NCBI GenBank assembly: GCA_020650975.1
Contig: JAIPMN010000815.1
Location: forward strand, 1 to 64,000
DNA from: Apostichopus californicus
Lineage: Eukaryota > Echinodermata > Holothuroidea > Aspidochirotida > Stichopodidae
Length of the DNA: 64,000 nt
Direction: 5' to 3'
The notes beneath the pieces were generated by a model. It was not told the origin of the DNA. It was given only the letters and a program-made list of their open reading frames with translations, and ran no database searches. Shown in pieces: positions 23,811 through 33,776 of the stretch. A program made the position numbers and the translations under genes. Each line of letters starts with the position of its first letter. Position 1 is the first letter of the stretch.

Positions 23811-24589
23811 CCAGCGGTCTGTACCATATAGTAATATATACAGTATATGATGAACTGACAATCTGTGACCAGAATATTCAGTGATGACAACATCGGCTTC
23901 TCTTCTTGTGCTGGTTGGGATTTTTTGTTTTATCTCTTTTTTACGCCACTGAAAGGTGGTGACAATATACTATTTTTGGATTTTATTAATATATAACCAA
24001 GCTACCGTAAACTGTTACACCGACAGTACAGTAACTACAGTAGCTTGTCTGTCTGGCAAACATCTTCACTTTTGCCGTATCAATCTGCAGTGTGATACTG
24101 TGGGTATATTTGCTGCAAGTCGTTGCTTATACTTTCCATTAATCTACCTCACTGTATGTAAACTATAAACTATGATGTTTGAAAACTGGACTCGTAAATT
24201 CTCTGCCTGGCCCCGACCCCCCTCCCCACCCAGATTTACCTGTTTGTACTGTTCCTAAATTTCATGAGTATACTATAGTGGTAAATGAGACAATAGTGCA
24301 CATAAGGAAATTTTGCCACAGAGATGATCAACCTAAATAGTAATTTTCACAAAAAAATTGGCAGTATTGGTATCAGTTACCCCTTTCCCCCATCCTCCCC
24401 AGTTACCCCTTTCCCCCATCCTCCCCTCCCCCCCCCCCCAAGAAAACTACAATATTAGGAAAGAATGTTGGTCTTATCAGTTATGTACCTTGGACAATGA
24501 ATATATATACATATGCAAATGTTATAAGTAATTAGTTGTCTTATTATTAATGACATTCTCTTGTCCTTTTCACCCTGTACATGTATTAG

Positions 24590-24820
24590 ATTACCTAGTC
24601 AGTGATTCAGCGTCCGAGGACCTTCCTTCTCCTAGCGGGTACCCCTCCTTGATGTGCCCCCAGCCAATCACTGGCAAACTGGCTGAGAGGGGACAAGCGA
24701 GGAGACAGAAACCAGCGGTCGATCCTTATGAGGAGGACGTCTTTTCCTCTGACGTCTTCACAGATGAAAATGAAGACTCTATAGCAGGAAATGAAGTCAG
24801 TGAAGCGGGGACGCTCACAG
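24590..24820 (+). CDS. TRAK: TRAK-like exon, acidic N-terminal region
   Basis: 77 codons in phase 1-1, from DYLVSDSASEDLPSPSG to EVSEAGTLT. The acceptor is ATGTATTAG and the donor ACAG|GTAAGA. The composition is acidic and Ser-rich. No domain is recognised, and it is tied to TRAK only by phase and position. Confidence 0.65.
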
Positions 24821-26113
24821 GTAAGAAATTGTCAGGGCGCCCTCACTCTCTTGGGGACTGTCGTACTCGGCGCTCCGGCAGTATGCAATGCCGTAGTCTC
24901 TTCCATAGTACAGTTGAAGCAGTTAAAAGTCAGTGTGGTGTCCAAATCATTTTGCGATATGACCACATAGTACGTACAGGCTGCCAAGGTGTTACACATG
25001 TATATGTTTGCAACCACATCTATGGGGTTGCTAAATGATCTGCCTGGATATGGTACAAGTGTGTGACCAGATGATATGTAAAAATCTGCTAGTTTCCTCT
25101 TTGTAGAGTCTTTCAATAAAACAAAACTCGCTTTTGAAACCAAAAAATAATATATCTGTAAACTGGACATGGAATGATGATAATACCCCCCCCCCCAAAA
25201 AAAAATGGAAATATCAGAATTAACCCAAATGATAAACTATATACATGAGGTATATCAACAGCATCTGTCACAAAACCACCCAATAAAATGAAATAATATA
25301 TATTCAAATTATAGAAATCAAAGTTATATTTCCAAGCAGTCAGGACTCTGGCTGGGCGTGTCGTGATAAGACGGCAAAATCGATTTACGCATGCATAGAA
25401 TTAATTTATAGCTTTAATACTGTACTGTAAGTGGAACTGTAGAATCTCCTTTTGCAAAGATCATTGGTGGTTGTTGGATTACTGTCTCATATTTAAACAG
25501 AAGTTGCAATGTAACAACACTAAACTAAAAAAAACACGTGTGTATGTGGTACTGTTGATACAACTTAGAACTTTCCAGATAACACACTTCAATATCATTG
25601 ACTGATCAATAATTGCTACACACGAATGAATGGCCTAAACATTCGTTGTGTGCTGCTTCCTCAGATTTATCTGACATATTTGGAAATTCATGTAATTGAA
25701 TGATTGCTTTACTTGTGTCTTGGTGCTGGATTGTGGGTGAGTGGTGACCAGGGGGGGAGGCAGATAGGGGGGTAGGCAGGGGGTATATGAAGGACTACAA
25801 TCCTGGCCTTTCATAAACCCTCTCCTCTCTTTGAAAGCCGATTTCAGTTCTGTCTGAGAAATGGTTTACCGTACTTTGTCTCACTTCTCAGACCTCCACA
25901 ATTCCTCGAACATTCCAGAAGTAGAGATCCTCAGTTTACTTGAAGAAAAGATCCCGCTTTACAACCTGCGGGTGAACACCACCTCCCAGTACTCGTACGA
26001 ACACAGCGACTGGCTACGCTCTGCCCGGGGGTCCCCCGGGGGCGCTCAAGAGAGCGATGAAGATGACCTGGACCTGTCACCGGTTATGATGGAGGAGACA
26101 CTCAAGTATTTCG
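24590..26113 (+). CDS. TRAK: TRAK/Milton kinesin adaptor, N-terminal exons (partial)
   Basis: Trafficking kinesin-binding proteins link kinesin-1 and dynein to mitochondria through Miro. Two exons join in phase: 24590-24820 (acidic, Ser-rich, unlike vertebrate TRAK) and 25892-26113. The second gives DLHNSSNIPEVEILSLLEEK then IPLYNLRV, YEHSDWL and LSPVMMEETLKYF. These match in order the TRAK1/TRAK2 start of the HAP1 N-terminal domain (DLPEVEIVSLLEEQLP...DW...EETLKYF). The join gives TLTDLHNSS. The exon ends in phase 1 with G|GTGAGT. The coiled-coil exons that should follow (TKTYNDIDAVTRLLEE region) were not found downstream. TRAK versus HAP1 cannot be decided from this part alone. Confidence 0.82.
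25892..26113 (+). CDS. TRAK: TRAK-like exon, HAP1-N domain start
   Basis: 74 codons in phase 1-1, with acceptor TCACTTCTCAG. It carries the family motif PEVEILSLLEEK and ends EETLKYF, exactly where TRAK1/2 continue with a Cys/Gly-Ala-Glu-Arg segment. A Gly-Ser-Pro-Gly linker (ARGSPGGAQESDEDD) replaces the shorter vertebrate linker. Confidence 0.88.
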
Positions 26114-26436
26114 GTGAGTAGAAGTATATTTTTCTCTTTCACTCGGCAGTTCCAGGGTTCTGGCGATGTCTTCAGTCATCTCTTCCGATCAGAGTCAGGC
26201 TGTGGTCACGTTTATGTTACAAAGAAGATTGATCAACTCTAGAAATTTAGTGGATTTAGAGCACTTCTCAGCAGATTCGGTCATGTTTTTATTTTCCGCA
26301 CAGGTTAATAGTGCAAATTTGCATCATTTGTTAGGTATACCAACACAGATGTGAAGTATTCATTTCTTGCCCAATTTGGTGCAATCAGCTGTTAATTTTT
26401 GGTTTCGATGATAATCGTAACCTTTGCAATCATGCG

Positions 26437-26482
26437 TGTGTGTATGTGTGTGTGTGTGTGTGTGTGTGCGTGCGTGCGTTTG
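26437..26482. repeat. (TG)n/(CGTG)n microsatellite
   Basis: A TGTGTGTG run grading into GTGCGTGCGTGCG. Confidence 0.9.
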
Positions 26483-26490
26483 TGACGCCC

Positions 26491-26935
26491 AGCTTGTAAA
26501 CACGATATCTCAAGAAGGGAAGCTTGGACAGTTCTCATATTTGGTACATAGGAGTACCTTATTGAGTACAAGAAGCCTATTGTTTTTGGTGTAGGTCAAA
26601 GGTCATTTAAGGTCACCAGGGGTCAAATAGTGAAAAGCTTGTAAACAGGATATCTCAACAAGCAAAGCTTGGACTGATCTCATATTTTGTATGTAGAAGT
26701 ACCACATTGAGTACATGAAGCCTATTGTTTTTTGTGTAGGTCTAAGGTCATTTGGGGTCACCAGGGGTCAAATAGTGAAAAGCTTGTAAACATGATATCT
26801 CGAGAAGCGAAGCTTGGATTGATTTCATATTTAGTATGTAGGTTGACCACATTAAGTACAAAAAGCCTATCGTTTTTGGTGGATGTCGAAGGTCATTTAG
26901 GGTCACCAGGGGTCAACTTGTAAAAACCTTTTCAT
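26491..26935. repeat. Three 145-bp tandem units with AGGTCA half-sites
   Basis: The units begin AGCTTGTAAAC at 26491, 26636 and 26781, a constant 145-bp period. Each ends with a run of AGGTCA-like half-sites and the block GGTCACCAGGGGTCAA. The first unit has AGGTCAAAGGTCA at 26593-26605, a perfect direct repeat with 1-bp spacing. Related text resumes at 27430-27530 and 29060-29300 around the hAT-like insert, so this belongs to a larger dispersed repeat. Confidence 0.85.
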
Positions 26936-27430
26936 AATATACGGTATCTCCCATTGTCCAGCCTATAAGTAGATGACATGGGCGATTCGCCTCATAAGAA
27001 TAGGAGAGCCTATTGACAATTGAAAATGATCTTACGGGCATCCGTAGATTTGAATCTGAACTCGCGACAATATCCCCATTGACTTAAGTGTGTCGCTAGA
27101 AGTCCTGAATTGCTATGTACATAGCTACATACATGTGTGTGTGTAACAGTGCCCTCCTAAGGCGTGGTTGCAGACCATAGATATATAAAAGTGCTAGAGC
27201 TACTGCAACACTTGTCACTCATCCGTATGGATATTTTGCTGAAGAGTTGATGTGATTTCGATGGAATAGTGCACTTGAATGGCGGAGCATGCCTTCTCTA
27301 GAAAATATTTGTAGATCATTGGTAGTTCTGGTTGGATGTAAGTTGCACAGGTACCACGAATTTCAAACCCAGCACTGACCTAGGATGTAGGTGGTGTGGT
27401 ATAATAGATGCAGTGCAAGAAGCCTATTGT
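26936..27430. other. Repeat-derived spacer
   Basis: Contains a tRNA-like antisense segment (TTTGAATCTGAACTCGCGAC near 27050) that may be a decayed SINE, and ATACATGTGTGTGTG. No gene is seen. Confidence 0.35.
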
Positions 27431-27538
27431 TTTTGGTTCCTTGCTGTAAGCAAAGGAACCTTTGTAGTCAGGTCCGTGTGTGCACGATAACTCAACAAGT
27501 GAATGATTAATCTATGCCATACTTGGTGGGTGGGTGGT

Positions 27539-29050
27539 AGTGTTGGGCGATATTGGCTTTTTACTGTCACGATAAATAATTTAAAAAATATCGCGATAAT
27601 TCGATAATAACGATAAATTTTCCTTCCACATATTTCATCTAAATTAGAAGACAATGCAGGGTGCGTCATCATGCTGGATAATCATTGAACACTCGACAAA
27701 GTATTACGCTTAGACTACATTGACATTTGCATTTAGAAGGAGATCAATACAATCTAAGGTTCTTCTTGACCTCTTTTAAAATAAACAGTATTTCGAGGGT
27801 TGGAAAATCTTGGACATCGTGTGAGATCAGCGCTCTCTCACCAAAAAAATAGGGCTACAGAAGCAATTTTGGGCAAAAGAAAGGATTACCGCGAACATTG
27901 TTATGTACAACTAGGAACTTTTTGAAAACATTTTCAGATCAGAGACCGCCGAAACACGAGCGGAATCCGCACGACAATTAGTGTGATATTTACGCATACC
28001 GCATAGGCCTATACAGTAATCCCAGCAGCGGGAACGCTCCAAATACTACGGGGAGTCTCCCGGTCTTACAGCCGAAGTTTCCCGCCAATAAAAGTTCATT
28101 GCAGTACACACTGAACAAATTGTACACTAGCTTCCAAAAGCCGTAACGGTTCTAAAATTTCCTTTGACTTGTTGTTAAGCAACTTCTCAAAATATCTCTG
28201 GTGATATCAAGCGCGGGAATCTACCCGCCATTAGGCGACGTATATTTCTAGAAGACAGCAACCAAGTAGGCATATTCAACAAAATCTTCTGATAATACTT
28301 CTACGACGTTCGCAAAGTTGTTGCAGCTACTCTGGATGAAGCTTTTCATAACAACTCTACGTAAAATACCGTAACCCCCCAAACCAAATGGTTGTGCTTG
28401 AAACAGCTTGCGTATTGTTTTGTTGAATATGAAAGCCCAAACTGTTTTGGAACATACCATTGTTCTTGACGTTGGTATCAAAACATTCCTTGGCCAGCTG
28501 CCAAGGAGAAACTAGGTCAAGCACCTGTGAACTTGAGATTTGTTTTCACTTCATGGAGTTGGCTGTAATGTTGGCCTAGTTCTCCTACCGTAGATTGTTT
28601 AATAAACTACGACAAAGTTTAGTGTGTAGGCTAGGCTTTGCGTGACTTCCATGTTCGATATAAATAGTCATTTTACGAACGGAACTATCATTTTCCGGTA
28701 ATAGAAATAGGAAAATAAGACTTGACAAACGCTGTGGCATAATTATTTTCATCCATTTGGAATACCTGCGTGTCACAGCATTTAGTTTATGTCAACGTTT
28801 CGAACAAGAATTTGTCGGCTAATTTGTTCGCTTGGAAATGGGTCCATGTCACTTTGTACTTAACAATTAAAAAACTTTTCTTGCCCTGTACACAGTCATG
28901 TCTGTATTGTATGGTGATATCTATGTGTGCACGTGTACGTAGCGATGTGTTGCAAAGGACGGGGATGTTACGAAGAGTGCTTAGAATATATAAAATATTG
29001 TTTGGAAAAAAACTTATCGCGATAATAAATTTCGATATATCGCCCAACAC
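27539..29050. mobile_element. Non-autonomous hAT-like DNA transposon
   Basis: The ends are AGTGTTGGGCGATAT on the left and ATATCGCCCAACAC on the right, with further inverted TATCGCGATAAT motifs inside both ends. TGGGTGGT (27531-27538) and TGGGTGGC (29051-29058) form a near-perfect 8-bp duplication, the length hAT transposases produce. At 1.5 kb it has no transposase frame. It interrupts an older repeat whose text continues on both sides. Confidence 0.75.
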
Positions 29051-29059
29051 TGGGTGGCC

Positions 29060-29300
29060 CATAATGAGTAGTTGAACCCTATAGGTTTTGGTGCTCATAT
29101 CATGAATATTAATGAGGTCGCGGTCAAATGTAAAAATCTCCAAATGGCAATAACTTGGCAACCACAAGTCGGAAATTCTTCAAACTTGGTATGGTGATAT
29201 TGGTAGACCACCTATTTATTATGATGTTTGTTGCAATTGACATCATGCATATTTATGAGGAAGCGGGGCTTAGCATCATTTCCTCATTTATTGTTTTTCA
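29060..29300. repeat. Continuation of the dispersed repeat
   Basis: Phrases such as CATAATGAGTAGTTGAACCC and GGCAATAACTTGGCAACCAC continue the repeat found at 27430-27530 before the hAT-like insertion. It is non-coding. Confidence 0.45.
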
Positions 29301-30198
29301 CTGTATAACTAAGATCAAGTATGTTGCACACCCTCACTATACATTGCGTCAGATTCATGAAGAAAACTGCTCATGTTACATGATCGAAACCACAATGCAT
29401 TTTTGCATTCTAGTTACTATAATAAGTTTACATATAAGAGGATGTGTATGTATGCACTGCTGGGTTCCCACAGGTCACATGATTCCTGGAAGGTCATGGG
29501 ATATGACTATTTTACTTCTCAGTTGCGAAAATATGGACATGGTCCTGAAAAAGATTAAGAATTTTAAGATGGGGGGTATCATGCTGTATAACACAGTGCG
29601 TGTTATTTCATTAGTTCTATTGTTTAAGTTTAAAATTAATGCATAAAAAATGATAAATATATTTTCACTAACATAAAGAGTCATGAAAATGAAACATAGG
29701 AATCATGGAAAAGTCATGGAAGTTGGTATGTTCGTAAGTGTGAAACCTTGCACAAGTAAATAACTACAAGATTTCAGCTGTGATTAACTGCTTTCCAGAC
29801 CATGCCCCAACCCTTCATATGAAAATGTATAGAAGAGATATACAATCAGGAAATCAATCCACTTTCCATAGGTAGGCTGCATAGTTTCCTAGTTTATCTG
29901 CTAAAGCCAAGAATTACCCCATTTTCAGTATATTATTTTTTGTCTGCTCTGATGCAGGTTGTAAGTTCTTTAGTATGATTGTTGTGGCAGACCCAAGTCT
30001 GCAAAGTTCTATTATGTTGCAAGGGACCATCCATCATCTTTCCTACTGTTCACCATTGGACTCTGTAGTTCATGTTCACATGAATCTTAAATCTGCTATG
30101 GTAATGATTCAAGTGAAAAGGTTTGCTAATTATTTAAATTAGTGACAACAGAATTAAGTGTGCATTGAAAGCAGCAATTTCTTTTCTTTCTTCCAAAG
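29300..30198. other. Spacer with a possible upstream exon
   Basis: No supported gene. GATGCAG|GTTGTAAGTTC near 29958 could be an acceptor for a short frame (GTIHHLSYCS) belonging to the fragment at 30199, as that family has an HH motif at a like place, but this is weak. Confidence 0.25.
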
Positions 30199-30528
30199 GT
30201 TGGGACCAATCTTCCTCAATTCATTGAAGATGAGCTTAAGCAAGATAGAACTTGAAAGCAGCCATGCGTCCTTGCATTTGGTGATAGAAGGAATCCGACT
30301 CAGTCATTTGTGATCATCGAAGGGGTTGCTCTGCCAGCAACAGATTTGATTGCAGCTTTTGATATTTGTTTCAAATCATTTTACGTGTTTGACATAGCCT
30401 ACCCCTGCCAGTGTCAAACAACCTGGGAATTCATACAGAAATTCCTCTTTAAGCTGAGTGAAGGGAAAGGAAAGTTTTCGACATCCCCTTCAGTAAGAAG
30501 CCTACGTGCTTTTTTAAGTAGTCAGTAA
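30199..30528 (+). pseudogene. SAMD3-like multicopy family, last exon (broken)
   Basis: After a good acceptor (TTCTTCCAAAG) the frame reads VGTNLPQFIEDELKQDRT, has an in-frame TGA at 30253-30255, then continues QSFVIIEGVALPATDL, CFKSFYVFDIAYP and TTWEFIQKFLFKL to a TAA at 30526-30528. The QSFVIIE...CFKSFYVF block recurs on the minus strand at 42165-42363 inside a TIR element. That element also has a SAM-domain start, hence the family call. The resemblance to the C-terminal part of SAMD3-like proteins is from memory. The biochemical function is unknown. Confidence 0.6.
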
Positions 30529-30539
30529 GAGAAAAAAGG

Positions 30540-31910
30540 TACGTAAACAACCTTGTCAAAAGTAGTGTTATGATTTCTTTGGTTTTATATACATCGTAAC
30601 CTTTTATCGTATAATTTTCTCAAAACACATATAAGGGATATGAACATATTTCCTGTAAACCTTGGGCAGTGCAACATTAGTGCAACACTTAGTTGATGGT
30701 CATTTAACATGATGGGATGCTTACATGAGTTTTTTTTTATTTACATTATGTGACAAAGTTGTTTGCTATTTATGTTTGCATGTTATATTACCTTGAACAA
30801 GGTTTAAGTTTCATTTGGTATTTTTTATTGTTATTTTTAGAGGGACTAAACAAGCAGAACTGCCTCACAAACAGTGGTGCAAAACTAGTGTTCTTCCATA
30901 CATCATACATGCACAGCTAGCCAAAAGCATGACTGATGTACATTTTTTGCCTGAGCAACTGAAAATTTAATACAAATTGTAACATATTGGTGGTGCAAAA
31001 ATATTCATTCCCAGTGTTTCCATTTATTGATGACTTTTCAGTGATTATAAGTCTTTTACTGTATGTTATAAACAGCTTTGCCTCATTCAAATCTAATGCT
31101 GTTTTGGTACAAGAACTACTGAGGAAATTATCACCTTTGGGATATGCTTGCAAGATTTTATTAAGTGGCAGCTGGCCATAGGGTTTGTCTTGCCCCACCA
31201 ACCCACTGCAAAATATGTTTGATACATGTCTTGACTTTTGGCCATGACAAAGCCCCCACCAAACATTGAGCTTCCCAAAATATTTGATTTCTTACAGCCA
31301 CCATTGATGTACTGGTGCACAATTAAAACTACATGTCTTCTTTGTATAGCTAATATTTTATACAATTGATAACTATGGAATGTTGTTTATTTATTTTCTT
31401 TAAAAACAATTAGAAATGCTAGCTAATAATCAAATTACTACAGTGACTAAGGATACAAGTAGAGAGTGAGTGCATTCTCCAGTCTTGATTAATGTACTTA
31501 ATATTACAAACACTGCAGCAAACCTAGCTGTGAGCTCAACAATTAAAGTCCTTCAAGTAGTTCAGAACATATTCCTCAGTGAACTAAAGTTTGTGCACAT
31601 GAATAAATGATCAGTTTTTTTAGTTAAGTATGTCAGGATTTTAAGGAACATTGCTTAATTTCCAATGATTCTCAATTGGTACAGTAGCCTATGTTCTTGT
31701 GTTCATTATTTGTTTAGTTTTATGGGTATCACATTACTCTGATTTTTACTGTTACAATGATGTTCTAGTTGGAATAAAACAAAACGAATATCGATAATTA
31801 TCTGTGAAATAGAAGAAAGTGCATGCTTTCATTGTAACACCACTTTGTGATTTGAATAAATTAATTGATCTTTAGGAACTGAAATCTTATGTCATTTCTT
31901 TTATAGACTT
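30540..31910. other. Spacer, no gene seen
   Basis: AT-rich. Short frames at 30917-31365 on both strands show no domain or splice context. Confidence 0.45.
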
Positions 31911-31924
31911 CCTGCAACTGCAAA

Positions 31925-32197
31925 TGTAAATTCAGCTTTGACCCATTTATGTGGTCAATTTTTTTGACCCAATCTGCTGGGCTGGTGGAGATCGCACTAA
32001 CCACTGGGTCAAAAGCTGGGTCAAAGTAGCATATGGGTCAAAGTAGCATATGGGTCAAAATAACCCAGTTATAGGTCAGATGTTAAATGACACCGATCCT
32101 TGGTCAAATTGACCCAAACCTGGGTTGGTGGAGATTCCACTAAGTTGCTGGGTCAAATTTGGGTCAAAAAATGACCCAAGTGTTTTTACAGTGTATG
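31925..32197. mobile_element. Small MITE-like element with GACCCA/TGGGTC motifs
   Basis: About ten copies of TGGGTCA or its complement, in both orientations, fill this block, which ends TTTTTACAGTGTA. A GCTGGTGGAGAT phrase and a TTGGTGGAGATTCCACTAA phrase mark the middle. Such subterminal motif arrays with a ...TTTACAGTGTA end are typical of small inverted-repeat elements. The left end is not sharply defined. Confidence 0.55.
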
Positions 32198-33776
32198 AGG
32201 GTGTATTATTCTGCTTATTAGTATCATGTAGTGCAGTAAAACAAAATCATAACTCTTGGTCTTAGATGTTGTGTGCAGGTTTACGTATCATCTCTTCCTA
32301 CAAGTAATTGCCTATACCCTTTAGTCTTAATCCTTAATTATCCTGAAATAGTCTGTTAGAACTGTATACACCTGAATCAGAATCCGCAGTATTTATTGAC
32401 ACTTTGTTGAAGAGTTGTAATCGATTCCCGCCAGTCCGAGAGCAGTATAATATATGTAAAAGGTTATTTTGGAATACTTAAAGCAAAATTAATTAACTGA
32501 AAGAGTTTTCATGGCTAGTCTTCTGCAAAGATCTATATGGAAACATTTTAGGTGCAGAAAAGTAAATAAATAAGTTTTCGGTTTAATCCATAACTTTTTG
32601 TTACATTTTGTTATGAAAAATTGTGAGTATTAAAGAAGAAATTTGTACAGCTCATAAAGTATTTGAAACTAAAAATCAATCATCACTTTATTGTGAAACT
32701 GTACACATCTTTTTGATGATGCAAAAATATCCAGCTGATTCAGAAATGCTGTGGTGGCAGTAACATCATCTTGCCCCACAAAAGCTGTTCATCTGTGTAT
32801 TGTTGGTTTTCCCTCTAAATGTATCCCTCTAGTCTACAGATATGAAGGATTCAATATCTTGTTACATCTCCTAAAGAAAAGAAGCCATTGCCGCTTGCAT
32901 TAGCCAGACTATACAATACAGTGTGCCACCCGTCACATATTGTTATTGTTTTTTGGAGTGACTAAATGAATTTTTAGTTAGGTTTATTTCTATCGACAAT
33001 ACCCTCTAAACTGCACTAGATAACTTTATTTTCTTGTTTAATATCAATTGTTTCAAATTTTCAATATCCTTCCATTTCCCCATTCAGGGTTGGGCTGAAC
33101 TCTTATACTTAACTAATTCTCAACCAGTGCTTTTCTCCTTTTGAGTTTTTATAGTTAACAGGACACATCTTGTATAGTTTCCTTAAGTAATGCATACTGT
33201 ACATTAGATAGCCAACTAAAGTAACATTCAAGGTCTCTATTTGAATTGTCCAGCCACTGAAATTATTCCAAAGCATCTACTGGATTTCTTCAGTAGCAAT
33301 CAAAGTAAACAATTGGCTTCTTTCAGAAAATGGTGTAAACAATTGGAACTAAATTTGTAAGATTGCCTTCATTCCTTTAACAAGTGTTCATCCTGACACT
33401 CAAAGAGTGACAGCCCGAATGCAAGTCCAAATCCAAACAATGGATTTGAGTACGACAGCCCTGTATTGTTATATTAAAATGACTTCACTTCAGTAATAAA
33501 GTTCAGTAATAAATGCAGTGTTGCGCTTGCAGTAATATAAATATGTGCTTATTCGTGCAATTTATGATACTACTTGTTGTGATTGGTTAATATATTTCAA
33601 GCTGCTGCTTACACAATTACGCTTTATAACAACAAGACCACGCATACATACACGTTACAGATTATTTTGCTAAAACGCTGCTGCATAAACATTCTTCTTG
33701 TCTATAGAAACAAAAAAGGTAGAAATGCAAATCAAACTTGTCAGACTTTTCTTGAAAATAAATTATTCTTTTTCAG

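Larger units (their letters stand above)
18534..24589 (+). other. Long first intron, no gene seen
   Basis: The sequence is AT-rich. It holds diverged repeats at 22435-22575 and 23675-23810 and a doubled AGTTACCCCTTTCCCCCATC block near 24378-24425. Short open frames show no domain. Confidence 0.45.

Noticed and set aside
28787-29167. 126-codon minus-strand frame
   Set aside because: It crosses the right end of the hAT-like element into another repeat, so it cannot be an old gene.
29155-29646. 163-codon plus-strand frame
   Set aside because: Starts inside a dispersed repeat, and has no domain, no conserved motif and no splice support.
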